Assembly: GCF_020360975.1 (NCBI RefSeq)
Contig: NW_025408667.1
Coordinates: 8,990,001-9,054,000, forward strand
DNA length: 64,000 nt
From: Hirsutella rhossiliensis
Taxonomy: Eukaryota; Ascomycota; Sordariomycetes; Hypocreales; Ophiocordycipitaceae
Direction of reading: 5' to 3'
In this document: positions 25,593 through 37,449 of the stretch, in pieces
Numbering within the stretch: the stretch's first letter is position 1
Layout of the letters: each line of letters opens with the position of its first letter
The notes under the pieces: generated by a model
Database searches by the model: none
What the model was told of the DNA's origin: nothing
Seen by the model: only the letters and a program-made list of their open reading frames with translations
Made by a program: the position numbers and the translations under genes

Positions 25593-26599
25593 ATAAAACG
25601 AAAACTTAACCTTTAATATAAAAATAAATAAAATTATAAAGTATAGTATATAATTAACTATAAAGTAGTATAATATAAACGATATAGCGTTAAGAAATAA
25701 GAAATCTTTAATTAGCTATAAGAAATTAGTCTCTTAAGCCCCGATATAATACTACGCGACGAAAATATAAAGAAATAGTATTAATAATAAATTAAAGAAG
25801 AATACCTAAATAAAACGAATAAGGACTAAGTAAAAAATAAGGTACGCTATCTATAAAAAGGCTATAGACTAGTACGATATAATAAGATCTAAGGACCTTA
25901 TATATAGTAATAGTAAGCTATTATAACTAAATAGTATTAAATATCTAAATTATAGGATATTACGCGCGTATACTTTTAAACTATAGTATAATAAATAATT
26001 ACGTTTTACTTAAAGTCGTTAATCGTTACCGACTTATATAGAGATATAAGAAAGATCTATATAAACTTATAAATATTAAAGGAGAGGCCTTTAACTATAA
26101 TAACGGAATTATTAATATAGAGATTAATTACCTTAATATTAATATCTAGGGCTATAATAAATAAGTTAACTTTAATATTATAGATATTAAAGAATATAAC
26201 CTTATATTAAGGCTTTTATAGCTATAGGAGAGTAACCTACTAATTAACTAGAAAACTAGCTAGCTATATTAAAATAAAGATATAAGTTTCTAGGACTAGT
26301 AGATTTAAGAGAAAGTAAAATTTTATAATAATTTAGCTACTAAATAAGATAAAAGGGATAACCGTTTAAGTAAATTATTATAAGCTTTAGTAATATAAAC
26401 AAAAATAGTAACCGAACTAATAAATATAATAAAATCGACTAATAAGACTTATATACTAACTAATATAGCTATATAACTTAGTATCTAATATAAATAGAAT
26501 AAAGGATATAATATAAAGATTTAAAGAGTTATTATTATTCTAAGGAAAGACCTTAAATAAATTAATAAAGAGCTTAAGTTAAGAGAAACTAGCTCTTAA

Positions 26600-29460
26600 A
26601 AGGAAGAATAAAGCCTATAAGATAGAATAAAGAATATCCCTTAAGAATACCGGAAATATAATAAACTCTTTAAGGAAGAACTTAAGATAGGGTTACTTAA
26701 ATATAGCTAATAAGACTACGAAATTTATCTTAAGGATAGAATAACGCCGACGTTTTATAAAATCTATAACTTAAATAAAAAGTAACTATAAATACTATAC
26801 GACTACCTTAATAAGAATCTATAAAAGGGATATATATAAACGTTAATATCTAAAGTAAGCTACCTAGTTATATTTATTTTAAAGAAAAACGGTAAGCTAT
26901 AACTAGTTATCGACTATAAACGCTTAAACGATATTATAATAAAGGACTAAATATTATTACCGCTTATATTAGAACTATAAGATCGACTATATAGTAAAAA
27001 ATAGTTTATAGCCCTTAACCTTAAAGGCGCTTATAACTTAATATATATAAAAAAGGTATATAAATAGATAATAGCCTTTAAAACGAAATTTAAACTATTT
27101 AAATATCTAGTAATACTATTTAGACTTATAAATATACTAGGTACCTTTTAATAGATAATTAATAATATCCTATATAAATACTTAAATATCTTTATAGTAG
27201 TATACTTAGATAATATCCTAATCTTCTCGGATACCTTAGAAGAATATAAGGAATATATTTATAAGGTACTCCGCGTACTTTAAAATATAAAGTTATTAGT
27301 TAGACTAAAGAAAAGTAAGTTCTATATATAGGAAGTAGACTTTCTTAGATATACGATCTTACTAAGAGAGATATAAATATAATAAGATAAGATTAACTTA
27401 GTTAAAGAATAGCTAACGCTAAAGAACGTTAAGGATATATAAAGTTTCCTAGGGTTTATAAATTACTACTAACGATTTATTAAAGATTTCGGAAAGATTA
27501 TAGTATTATTATATAACTTAATAAAGAAGGAAAAAGAATTTATATAGGACGATAAAGCTAATAAAGCTTTTAAATATATTAAGACTATAATTATATAAGA
27601 ACTAGTCTTAACTACCTTTAATCTAAAATAATAAATCGAACTTAAAACTAATATATTAGACTTTGCTCTAAAAGTATAAATCGGATAGAAGGATAATAAA
27701 GGAAGACTATAACTAATTATATTCTACTTAAAAATACTATATAGCGTAGAACTTAATTACCCTATCTATAATAAAGAATTCCTTATAATTATTTAAGCTT
27801 TTAAGGAATTTTAATACTACCTTCTTAAAAGTAAGTATAAAGTTAAGGTTTATATAGATTATAAAAACATCTTATACTTTATAACTATATTTTAATTAAA
27901 CGGACGATAGATTTAATAGGCTAAATACTTATTAGAATTCGACTATAAAATAATTTATAGAAAAGGAATAGAAAACGGTCGAGCTAATACCCTTAGTTAA
28001 TAAAGTAACTATAATATAGGGGCACTTATAGCGAAAGGATAGCTCTTAGAAATTAATAAAAATAGGAACTACTAGTAATAATAGCTAAATATAATATTTA
28101 AAGTATAACCTAATAACTTAACTTACTAAAAGATCCTAAAATAGATAAAAGAATATAAATTACTAAAAGGATATAATATAAAATATTCGGAAGTTTTAAT
28201 ATATAAGAATAAAATCTAGATACTACTAGCGTTATAAGATATAGTTATATAAGATATATACGAATATCTAATATATAAATACTAAGGAATCTAAAGAATA
28301 ATAAAACGGATTAAACGATAATATAACTTTCTATAGCTTAAGGAAGGAGTATAATAAGTTATTAAAAAATATAAACTTTATATATAAAGTAAAGCTAAAC
28401 GATATAAACTATATAGAGAATTATAACTACTATTAGTACTAGAGAAACTATAGGATTTAATAGCCTTTAACTATATTATAAAGCTATTACTATTAAAAGA
28501 ACCTATAACTAATATTAAGTATAATAGTATATTTATTATTACCTATAAATTAATAAAGTATAAATACTTTTTACTATATAAAGAAGTAAGTAATATAGAA
28601 GAGCTAGTATATATATTCCTATAAATAATTATTAGTAATTATAGACTACTAAATAAGATTATCTTTAATAGAGGAAGTATATTTATAGCTAAGTTTTAGT
28701 AAGCTCTTATAGTATAATTAAGGACGAAATATAAGCGTAGTATAGCTTATTACCTATAAATAAATAGATAAATAAAACGACTTAACTAAACGCTTAAATA
28801 ATATTTACGATACTATATTAGCTATAAATAAAACGATTAAGTTAAATAGCTATTAATAGCGTAACTAGCTTATAATAGCTTAGTTATAGAAATAACTAAG
28901 CTCTTATTAGTATACGCTAATTATAAATATAACTTAGAAGTATTTAAGGTTACTTAATAAGGACTATAAGCGGAACGAGTAATACTATAAGTAGATTAGC
29001 TATAAAAATTATATAAAGAAATATAATAAGAACTCTAATTTATTAGGGAACGAATATCTACTTACTATAATTATAAAAGATTATAGGGACTAATCTTTTA
29101 AGAAGGAGATATAGTCTACCTTATATAACGAAATATTAAAATAAAATAACTAAGTAATAAATTAGATTTTAAGAAACTTAGACCGTTTAAGGTTAAGAAA
29201 ACTATTTTAAAAGTTAACTATAAACTTTCGCTACTAATAATAATATAGATATACCCGATATTTTATATCTTATTATTAGAACTAGCGCTATAAAACGCTA
29301 AACTATAGGAAAAAATTAAAGTTAATAACGATTAAGAATATAAAGTAGAATAAATACTAGATATAAGAAAATAAGGTTAGTAATAAAAGTACCTTATTAA
29401 GTAAAAGGGATATAGACTAGAGGGAAATACTTAAGAACTACTTAAGCACTTAACTTACTA
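26600..29460 (+). pseudogene. Element C pol: RT, RNase H, integrase, chromodomain
   Basis: Translation of the plus strand gives a recognisable Ty3/Gypsy polyprotein broken by TAG/TAA codons. The RT finger and palm segment is at about 26845-27000 (VIFILKKNGKL at 26869-26901). The catalytic box reads Y-L-D-N at 27203-27214, so the second aspartate codon has changed to asparagine. RNase H lies at about 27600-28010. The integrase core spans about 28430-29080, and a C-terminal domain follows. At about 29336-29460 a chromodomain-like segment appears (KYLIK-KGY, then EGNT-EPL). In chromoviruses this domain directs integration to heterochromatin. The beginning of pol lies left of Copia-3, at about 18000-19250. 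Confidence 0.85.
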
Positions 29461-30225
29461 TAGCTCTCTACTTTAATAATTTTACTAGAAGTTTTAAGAG
29501 GGATTAAAGGACTAAGATCTATAAACTCCTTACTAATATATAATAAGGACTAATTTACCTCGTTAAGAACGCCTAACGATTATAAGTTATTTACTACCTA
29601 ATACTTATATATATCGAGCGTAGGTAAAACGCTATCCTTAGTATCTACTTCTTAGATACTATGATAAAATAACTTAGAACTCTTTTCCTTTATATAATTC
29701 CGAATCTTTTAGATATAAGCTAAACGATTAACGGCGATAGATATTTACGACTAAAGGTTAGTAAGCTATGCCTAAAGCTTTAATAAGGCTTCCCTAGCTT
29801 CCTCTTCTTTAGAATATAGCCTATACTACTCCGCTAATAATTTAGTTATTAAAAGAAATATATTAGCTACTACGTATAGAAAGAATTAAAAGATAGCTAT
29901 AAAAAGAGGCTACTAAAATACGATTATAATAAGGACGACTACTAGTAATATAATTATTATAGCGTAAAGAATTTTTAGCTATCCGATAATTTATCTTCTT
30001 TACTTTAAAGTATTAAGTATATAGTATATTAGTAGGATCTCCGCTTAAGTCGATATATTTAGTAAGAGTAGCGCGCTCGGAGGCTTTTTAGGAACGACTT
30101 TTTTAGTATACGACTAGATATACTATTAGTAATATATCCCGAAAAGATAAAGAAATAAGGAACGATATACTTACGCACGACGCGATAAGGGTATATTTAT
30201 ATACGGCGGCTAAGGCAGCTATAGT
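29461..30225 (+). other. Element C 3' region between chromodomain and polypurine tract
   Basis: RIP-mutated sequence with no domain that I recognise. It is part of C's 3' untranslated or post-pol region and is followed by a solo Copia LTR. Confidence 0.5.
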
Positions 30226-30710
30226 TATCGCGAAGCGTAGCCTAATTTCGTAGTTCTCGGAGATATCCCTTAGCACGAGGGACTAAGGAAGCTAAAAACA
30301 CCCGGTATAGAAGAAGGAAGAAAGAGCTAAAAAGAGGTATAGAAAGGAGGGTAGGGGTATAAGGGGAAGTAGAAGTAGCGATAGCTTCCTATAGAGGTAG
30401 CGAAAGATAAGACGGATATACCGGCAACGGCTAGAAAAGAGGGGAAAAACCGGTAAAAAGCTCGGTAGTCGAAAGGATATTAATAGCTTCTTTAAGTAGG
30501 ATCTTCTTTATTAATTAAGATGCTAGTTAGGTATAAAGAGGGGCGTTAAATAGAGGAAAGAAGGATAATTAAGGCAATATAATAATTACTCCCTTACCGT
30601 AATTGCTGCTCCTATAAGAATTATATCTCTCTACCCTGCCTATCCGACCCCTTACTTTTAATTTTACCTTCGTGCATTTTTATATACTTCTCGCACCTCT
30701 CTTCGCGAGA
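30226..30710. repeat. Solo Copia LTR in element C
   Basis: A 485-base LTR of the Copia-1/2/3 family with no internal sequence. It has an exact TSD ATAGT (30221-30225 and 30711-30715). A solo LTR arises when the two LTRs of an insertion recombine and delete the body. CpA is lost but CpG kept (TATCGCGAAG start), as in Copia-2, so it is more decayed than Copia-3. Confidence 0.95.
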
Positions 30711-30734
30711 ATAGTAGGTCTTATAGATAAGACT

Positions 30735-30748
30735 AAAAGGAGGGGAGA
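30735..30748 (+). other. Element C polypurine tract
   Basis: AAAAGGAGGGGAGA, an all-purine run, ends 5 bases before the right LTR of C. It is unusual as unbroken purine sequence in this region. Confidence 0.6.
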
Positions 30749-30753
30749 TATCG

Positions 30754-31203
30754 TATTACGACCACGGCTACTAGGCCGCTAACGGTCGACCGCGTTAAGC
30801 ACGTAACACGGCCTAACGGATAAATAGTTAGCACGACTATTTAATAGATATAGGATTAAGGGGATCGTAGAGATCTAAGTAATCTAGGATTAATAGGATT
30901 ATTATGCCTTATACGATCTAACGTTAGGAATTATAGCTAGGCCTATAATCTAATGATAGTCTCTATAAGTATATATAGCTACTTACTTTTATTCCTTTAG
31001 ATAGATAGCTCTCTAGCTTTTAATATAGATCTTTATTACGATTCTATCTTTAATTTTAATTACCTAGTTATAGTCTACGGTCTACGACCTCTAACTTATT
31101 ACTAACGTAATATATATATTATTGCTTAGACTACGCCCTATTATATCTACTAATATAAACCCCTCGATAAGTTTATCCCTTAAGAATAATACCGGTCGTT
31201 ATA
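30754..31203. repeat. Right LTR of element C
   Basis: 450 bases matching 16525-16974, from TATTACGACC to GGTCGTTATA, followed by the TSD CTATA (31204-31208). Confidence 0.93.
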
Positions 31204-31208
31204 CTATA

Positions 31209-34200
31209 GTCCTTTTTAAAACGCTAAAAAGAACTTAGGGTCTTAGTTAAAGATAATCTAAGTAAGAATCCTTTAGTTATAGCGTATTAACTTAGTAAAT
31301 AGTACTTTAGCTTAGTCTTCTATAGTAAACTAGTTATAGCCTAAGATAAGAAGCTTTATTTTTAAGAACTTATTTATTACTATTAATAGTATATTATAAT
31401 AGACCTTAATAAGTAGTATCTATAAAGTTTAGTTTATAAGGACGTTTAAAAGTCTTATAACGAAATCTATAGCGATCGTATAAAAAAGTAAGGCTAAGGA
31501 AGTAATTAAAACTAACTTACTAAAAGCTTTTAACCGGTTAGTTTAGTTCCTATAATAAGCGTTATACTTATTAATAAAGCTATTAATAAGTTTCTTAAAG
31601 CTAGTAATAGTAAAAGTAAAGGATAACTTCTCCTATATTTATCGCTATCTAAGGTAAAATTTATATATATAGTTATTAGCGATAATTTCCTTAGTATAAG
31701 TAGTAGGGATATTATAAGAATATACCCTTATATTCCTATTTTACTATTATAAAGAAATAATAGGCATAGGGAGGCTTTATAGAATAAGCTAGTAAAAAGA
31801 GGCTCTATAATATAGTCTAAGGGAATAACCCTTAAAAGACAAAGACCTCTACTAAATATCTTACCTTCCTCTAGGAAAAGCGGGTCAGGATAAGCCTATC
31901 CTTACAAATAAAAATATGCATAAAATGCATAGGTTAATTACGAGCAGAACGGATACCCTATTGCCTATTTTGGCCTAGCGGTTCCGAAGATATCCGCGAT
32001 ACGAGAATAGGTAGGGCATAGAACATTCTAGTTAAATCTACTACTTATGCTAGAACCTATAGTCTTACGTTAACTATCACGCTATAATTAGACCACCTAC
32101 TAATTTAGGAAGATATACTATAGATAGAGCTTTTAAGCACTATAGAATATGCTAGAAAGCTAACTAATTAGTCTACTAGTAGGCGAGCAATAGTCTATAA
32201 AAGACAAAGGATTTCCCTAGGAGTAGTAGATAGAATAAGTAAGTTCGTAAGTATCTTTTATAACGCTATTCTTTTAATATATTATTCGGCCCCTTATATG
32301 CTCGTTATAAACTCTAGATAAAATTCTACCCTATACTCCTTCGACCGATCTTTCCGCTTACGTTATCGATTACCCGATTCTACGCTTATTACTTATACCT
32401 TCCTTTAGATATAAAGCTAATAACGACCTTTAAACTTAACTAAGTAAAGTAACTTATTCTATTAAATAAATAAGAGACCGACTTAAGACTTATTATTTCT
32501 AAGCTACTTTAGTATACCGGCCTACCTAAGTTCTTTTATATATACTTCCTAGATCTTTTAGTATAGGTTAGGTTAAATAAAGGATTCTATAACTATATAT
32601 ATATATTTAACTAGTACTTTATCTTCTTAAATATAGTTTAATTCCCTAGGTTTATATTTCTTAGGTATTATAGATAGTAGTTAAAATAGTATATTAGTAA
32701 GGATATTTATAGTTCTAAGAATATAGTAAACCTTTAAAGGAAACTAACTAAGGTACTATAAAGCGACTATAAGCTAATTATTAGTTTTTATACTAATAGT
32801 AAATAGTAATATTTACTTTAAGATTATGCTTATAGTAGTATAGTTAGTTAGTATAATAACCTTTAATAATAAGGTAAGGATAATATATAATCGGAGCTTT
32901 TAATATACTTAGGAAAGATAAATAACTTTAAGTTTAGTAAGCTAGTATCTAAGCTCTTTATTAGTTAAGCGTTTACTAAGGTAAAGGATTAGCTAAATAC
33001 TTATTTAAGGTAGGGTCCTTCCTAGGTTTTAGTCTACCCTTAGTACTAAGTAAAAGGCTACTACTATAAAGCCTAGCTTATAGCTAGCGTCGATTTATAA
33101 GAATAATAGCTATTATAGGTTAAAGTAGTATAGCCGCGTTAGTTTTATAAAAGCGTTTATAATATCTTAAAAGGCTTATTCCTTTACTAAGCAAGGTTAG
33201 TATATTACCTTAAAGGTATACCTATTCCTTACTAATCCTTTAAGTAGCGCTTAACTATCCCACGCTTCCTTAAGTATTACTATTTTCTAAACTTAAAGCG
33301 CTTTTACCCTTTAAGAGAAGTAAGCTACTAAGTACTATAGCTAGTTAACTAAACCGAGCTACTTTTCTAGTACTTATAGGGTATTTAAAAACTCTATATC
33401 CTATAATACTTATACTTATTCTTTAGTATTTATTAAGCTAATACTATTAACTTAAAATCCTAATAGTTTAATAGATAGGTAGCCTAAGAATAATTTCGAT
33501 CTAGCTAAAGCTAGGTTATAGTCTATAAAGAGTTAAAAGATAGCTTAAAGGTAATAAATATAGTTATCTTATATATCTAAGTATATTACGATATTATCGA
33601 TATACTTAGAGGAATATTTTATATATTCTTAAAGGATTTAGTCTATAAATCTTTAAACGTATATAAGTAAGTTCTTATATCTTATTAAGGCTACTATTAG
33701 TCGTTCTAAGCTTTTATAGCTAATTACTATAAACCTTTCTTAATACTCTTTATAGATAAGGAACTAATAAAGAAAAGACTAAGCGTTTATAGCGGAAATA
33801 AAGTATTTTCCTTATAGCTTTTAGATTATTTCTCCCTAAAATAGTATTAAGTAGGTTTCTAAGATAGCTATACTATTAAGAGCGTATAGGTCTATTACTA
33901 TTTAGCCCTTTTTATTACTATATATAGTTCTCTAGACTATAAATATATAGTAAGCGAATAACGTTACTTTTATAGCTTATTTTATACGCCCCTTTTAATA
34001 TAGGTCCTTATAGATTTAGTCGATTAATACCTTATCCTTTTAGCTAAGCGGGTAAGCCCTAAACGTTAGTTTATATAGGTACTAATTTTCTATTAGCGGA
34101 ATATATATATAGTAGTTTAAGTAGACCTTAATAGTACCTTAGTCCTTTTATAGGGTTAGGAAGGAGGCGACTATATATTAAATCTTTTCTATAAATATAG

Positions 34201-35860
34201 GGTCTTAATTATAGATTTTAACGTCTTTTAAAATAGTTATTTCTAAGAGGCTATAGTCTTATAAAATCCTAATCTTATAGTTTAGAGTCTATCTATATAT
34301 TTATAAAAGGAGTTCCCTTTTAATAGACTTAGGGCTCCCTTCCTCTAAGGTTTCTACTAATAAGTTAGTATCTTAGTATAGGTCGCTATACTCTATAGTT
34401 TTCTATATAGCTAGCTCTTTAGTTAGAGTTACCTTAGCTAAGATTTCCCTAAGTAGGTCGATCTATAAAAACTATATTTCGTCGCTAAGGTCTATTAGTA
34501 TTCTTAAGTACTATCCTTTCTTAAATCTAATATAGCGAGCGGTAGTATTAACCGCTATAACTAAAGTTATACCTTAGATTAAGTTATAGGCTAATAATAA
34601 GTTTCTCGGAAAAAATACTAGGTTACGATCCCTTAGTATATCTTTAATCTATACCGGTAAGCGTTCTATCTTATATATAAGGACGTCGACGTTAGCTTAG
34701 TATATAACCTAACGATAGATCGCGTAGCCCTATTAGGTCGAGCGAGCTATAACTATTAAGTTACTATATAAGTTAATAGATATTATTCCCTTAGAGTTTA
34801 GGATATTAACTTTATTTAATACTAAGAAATCCTATCCGAGTAATAATCCTATAGATAGGGTCTAAACTACTTAGGCGCCGATAGTAAATTACTTAACCTT
34901 AAATCCTATTCCTTATTTCCTTAGGATATTAATTATTAAGGTCGCTTAACCCTTAGTTTAGCTTTTCCTTATACTAGATAGTAAGACCTACTAGGTTATA
35001 TTAAGGGTTATATCGTTAAAGTAGTTAAGCTAGTCTTCCTTAATTATAAAGTAAGCTATACTAAAGTCTATATATACGTTTAATAGCTAGTCTAGGCCTT
35101 TAGTTTTAAAAACGGATATCTAAGTATATATAAACTAAGACGGCTTTAATAAATCTAATATTTCGGTTTATAACGCTACTCTTATAGTTAGCTAGCTCCT
35201 TAGTATTCTAGGTAAATAGCTTAGTCTTATAGGTCCTACCTTTATTATATTAAGAATAAATAAGATATTATCTTTTATTTCTTTAGTTTCTTCTTTTATA
35301 TTAGTAGTAGTATCCTTATATTCTAGCCCTTTATCCTAAGTAAATAAGATCTAGTTTTATATTTCCTAGGATAGATAAATCCCGCTTTAGTTATTAGTTA
35401 GTGCCGCTTAAAGCTAATAGGCGAGGTTAATAATAATTAGGTTTTCCTAAGAGCCTTCCTTTAGTTTCGAATCCTAAGGCTATAATCTAGTTTAAGGACT
35501 AGTTAGCTAGTTTAGTACTAAGCTTATATCTACTTAGTATAAATTATTTTATCTTAATATAGTCGTTATATTTCCTTTCTATTAAAATTATCCTTATTCC
35601 TAGGGTTTCTAACTAGTTAGTTTAGCTATAAATAAGGTAGAGTTTATTATAGTCTTACTCTTAGTTTTATATAACCTACTTTATTTATATTCTTTTACTA
35701 TATTACTTATCTTTCTTTATAACGTAACCGTTAGCTTAGTTTCTAACTATAAAATAAGTTACTTATAGTTATTAATCTAAGTATTAAATAATTCTAGACT
35801 AATAGGTCGGCGGAATAATTCTAATAATAATACGTTATAAAGTAAAAAAGGACTTCTTAT
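31209..35860 (-). pseudogene. Element B pol relic: protease, RT, RNase H/integrase
   Basis: The minus strand holds the Gypsy pol of B. At 33585-33740 it reads VISYKSLERLIVALIRYKN followed by a KYIDNIVIY segment (YIDN at 33590-33604). This corresponds to the SHRG...VALMGY-NSP...YVDDIVIFS RT pattern common in one group of fungal Gypsy elements. An upstream segment at about 34770-34920 resembles the aspartic protease and its GLLLGQDFL-type follow-on. Integrase should lie between 33,000 and 31,209 and continue beyond element C at 16519. All frames have TAG/TAA stops. A possible solo LTR interrupts it at 31806-32309. Confidence 0.7.
31806..32309. repeat. Possible solo LTR with low RIP load
   Basis: This roughly 500-base segment contains many CpA and TpG dinucleotides (for example AAAGACAAAG near 31837 and TATGCATAAAATGCATAGG near 31916), while its surroundings have almost none. 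The proposed ends TATAA and TTATA could be TGTAA/TTACA after mutation. A TATAAAAG box lies at about 32195. The proposed flanks GGCTC and AACTC match at only 3 of 5 bases, so the boundaries are tentative. Confidence 0.4.
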
Positions 35861-36119
35861 AAAATTAATATACGCCCGCGGCGGGTATATATCGCGACTA
35901 AAACACTAACTAATACTAGGAATTAATTTAGCGGTATTAACTACCCTTAGTAACGATGCTACGCCGAGGCCGAGGGGTAGGTAAACGTAGTAGCGGCTAT
36001 CGACGTACTAAGCTTAATTAGAGCGCATAGCGCGAAGAGACGCTACCCGAATTTATATACCCCGATAGGGCGAGTTAATAAACCTAAAGCAGCGATACGA
36101 TACCGGCCTAGGCGCTAAG

Positions 36120-37400
36120 CGACCCCATAGAAAAAGCGGTATACGATATACTTACGGGCTTTATCCTAAGCGTATAGTTTAGTAGGGTATAGGTAGTAGT
36201 TAAATAGCTCTTTAGGGCAAAGAGCCGCGCTAGTAGCGCGTCGTTAACGGTGCTCTACGCGGACGAAAGCTTTAAGATAATAATCCGGGAAGCAATTAAG
36301 GGGGTAGTTAAGGAAGAACTCCGCCTAGGTATCGCTTTAGGCCTAGGGGGCCCTAAGTAAACCTAGGCCGCGGTCGCGGCCGAGACTAAAGGACCGACCT
36401 AATTCGAAGCTATAGTAAAATAGGTCCTACCGCGCTATAAACGCGAGATTATTATAGTCCTTACTTAGGCGCCGCTTAAAATCCTAAGCCGCGAACCGAA
36501 GGATATAGTAAAGGCGGTAAATACGGCCCTAAAAGTTATAAGCGCTATAGCGGCGAGGCGGCTCTAAAGCGGAGATATCGCGGTTATATTTAATACTACG
36601 GTAAGAGCCTACTAAAGGGACTAAGGCTAGGTTAAGACTATATTTAGACTAGAGGCTATAATTACCTACCGCGCGTATATAGTAGTTACTAAGAATATCC
36701 CTTTAAGGGTAGCGATAGTAAATAGGGAGTAATTACTCTATAAGATTATAGAAGCGAATAAAGTTAAGGTCTTCTAGGCCTAGGCGCTACGCCCTTAATC
36801 TAAGATATCGATAGTAATAACTATACTTATTAGGGTCGGTAGCTTAAAGGAGGCTAATAGGCTCTATAACCTAGGCCTAGTCCTTAAAGTATAAATCTTT
36901 TAATATAAACCCTATAATAAGTCGGTCTAACTATAAAGGTACTATAATTACTATAGGTATAGCTATATCGCTAAATAGTATATATTAATATAACTCTATA
37001 GCTAATATAAGAGTATAGTATATAATAAAGGTAAGGATAAATATAGAGCTAAGAAGGGCGAAATCCCTTATAACTATATCTTATATTAAGGGGACTACTT
37101 ATTATAAACCTAGACTTACCCTATAGCGAATAAAGCCTAGGAAAAGGTAAGGGAAAACTACCTACGACGACCTTAATAGTTCGCGAATACTTAGACGTAC
37201 GCTAAGTAATAGGTGCTCCCTACTATCGAAACCTAGGGCGTTCTTAAATTAACTATAGTTTAGAAGCAGGGACTAGGTAGACCGCGCCGAGATATAAGGT
37301 TAAGCTCGAGATACCCGCTAGCTAGTAGGGCTAGGGAGGCCGAACTAACTATAAACGATATTTATAGGTATAGTAGATAAAGGAGCGCTAAGAGATAAAG
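36120..37400 (+). pseudogene. LINE ORF1 (gag-like) relic
   Basis: A plus-strand frame reads VLYADESFKIIIREAIKGVV near 36250-36310, then a basic, helical region and, at about 36915-37060, tyrosine/cysteine-position patterns like degraded CCHC zinc knuckles. This matches the layout of ORF1 in Tad-like LINEs, an RNA-binding chaperone. The stops are TAG/TAA from RIP. It ends shortly before the ORF2 endonuclease. Confidence 0.6.
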
Positions 37401-37449
37401 CGCCTCCCTTCTTATATAGACGACCCCTTTTACTTTAACCCTACCTATA

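Larger units (their letters stand above)
16525..31203 (+). mobile_element. Element C: Ty3/Gypsy chromovirus-type retrotransposon
   Basis: Two 450-base LTRs (16525-16974 and 30754-31203) flank a plus-strand gag-pol relic. The TSD is CTATA at 16520-16524 and 31204-31208, an exact match. The LTR ends are TATTACGACC and GGTCGTTATA, i.e. TG...CA termini after RIP. The pol order is reverse transcriptase, RNase H, integrase, chromodomain, which is the Ty3/Gypsy order and the chromovirus hallmark. Without Copia-3 (6332 + 5 bases) and the solo LTR (485 + 5) it is 7852 bases. It sits inside element B. Every coding frame carries TAG/TAA stops. Confidence 0.93.
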
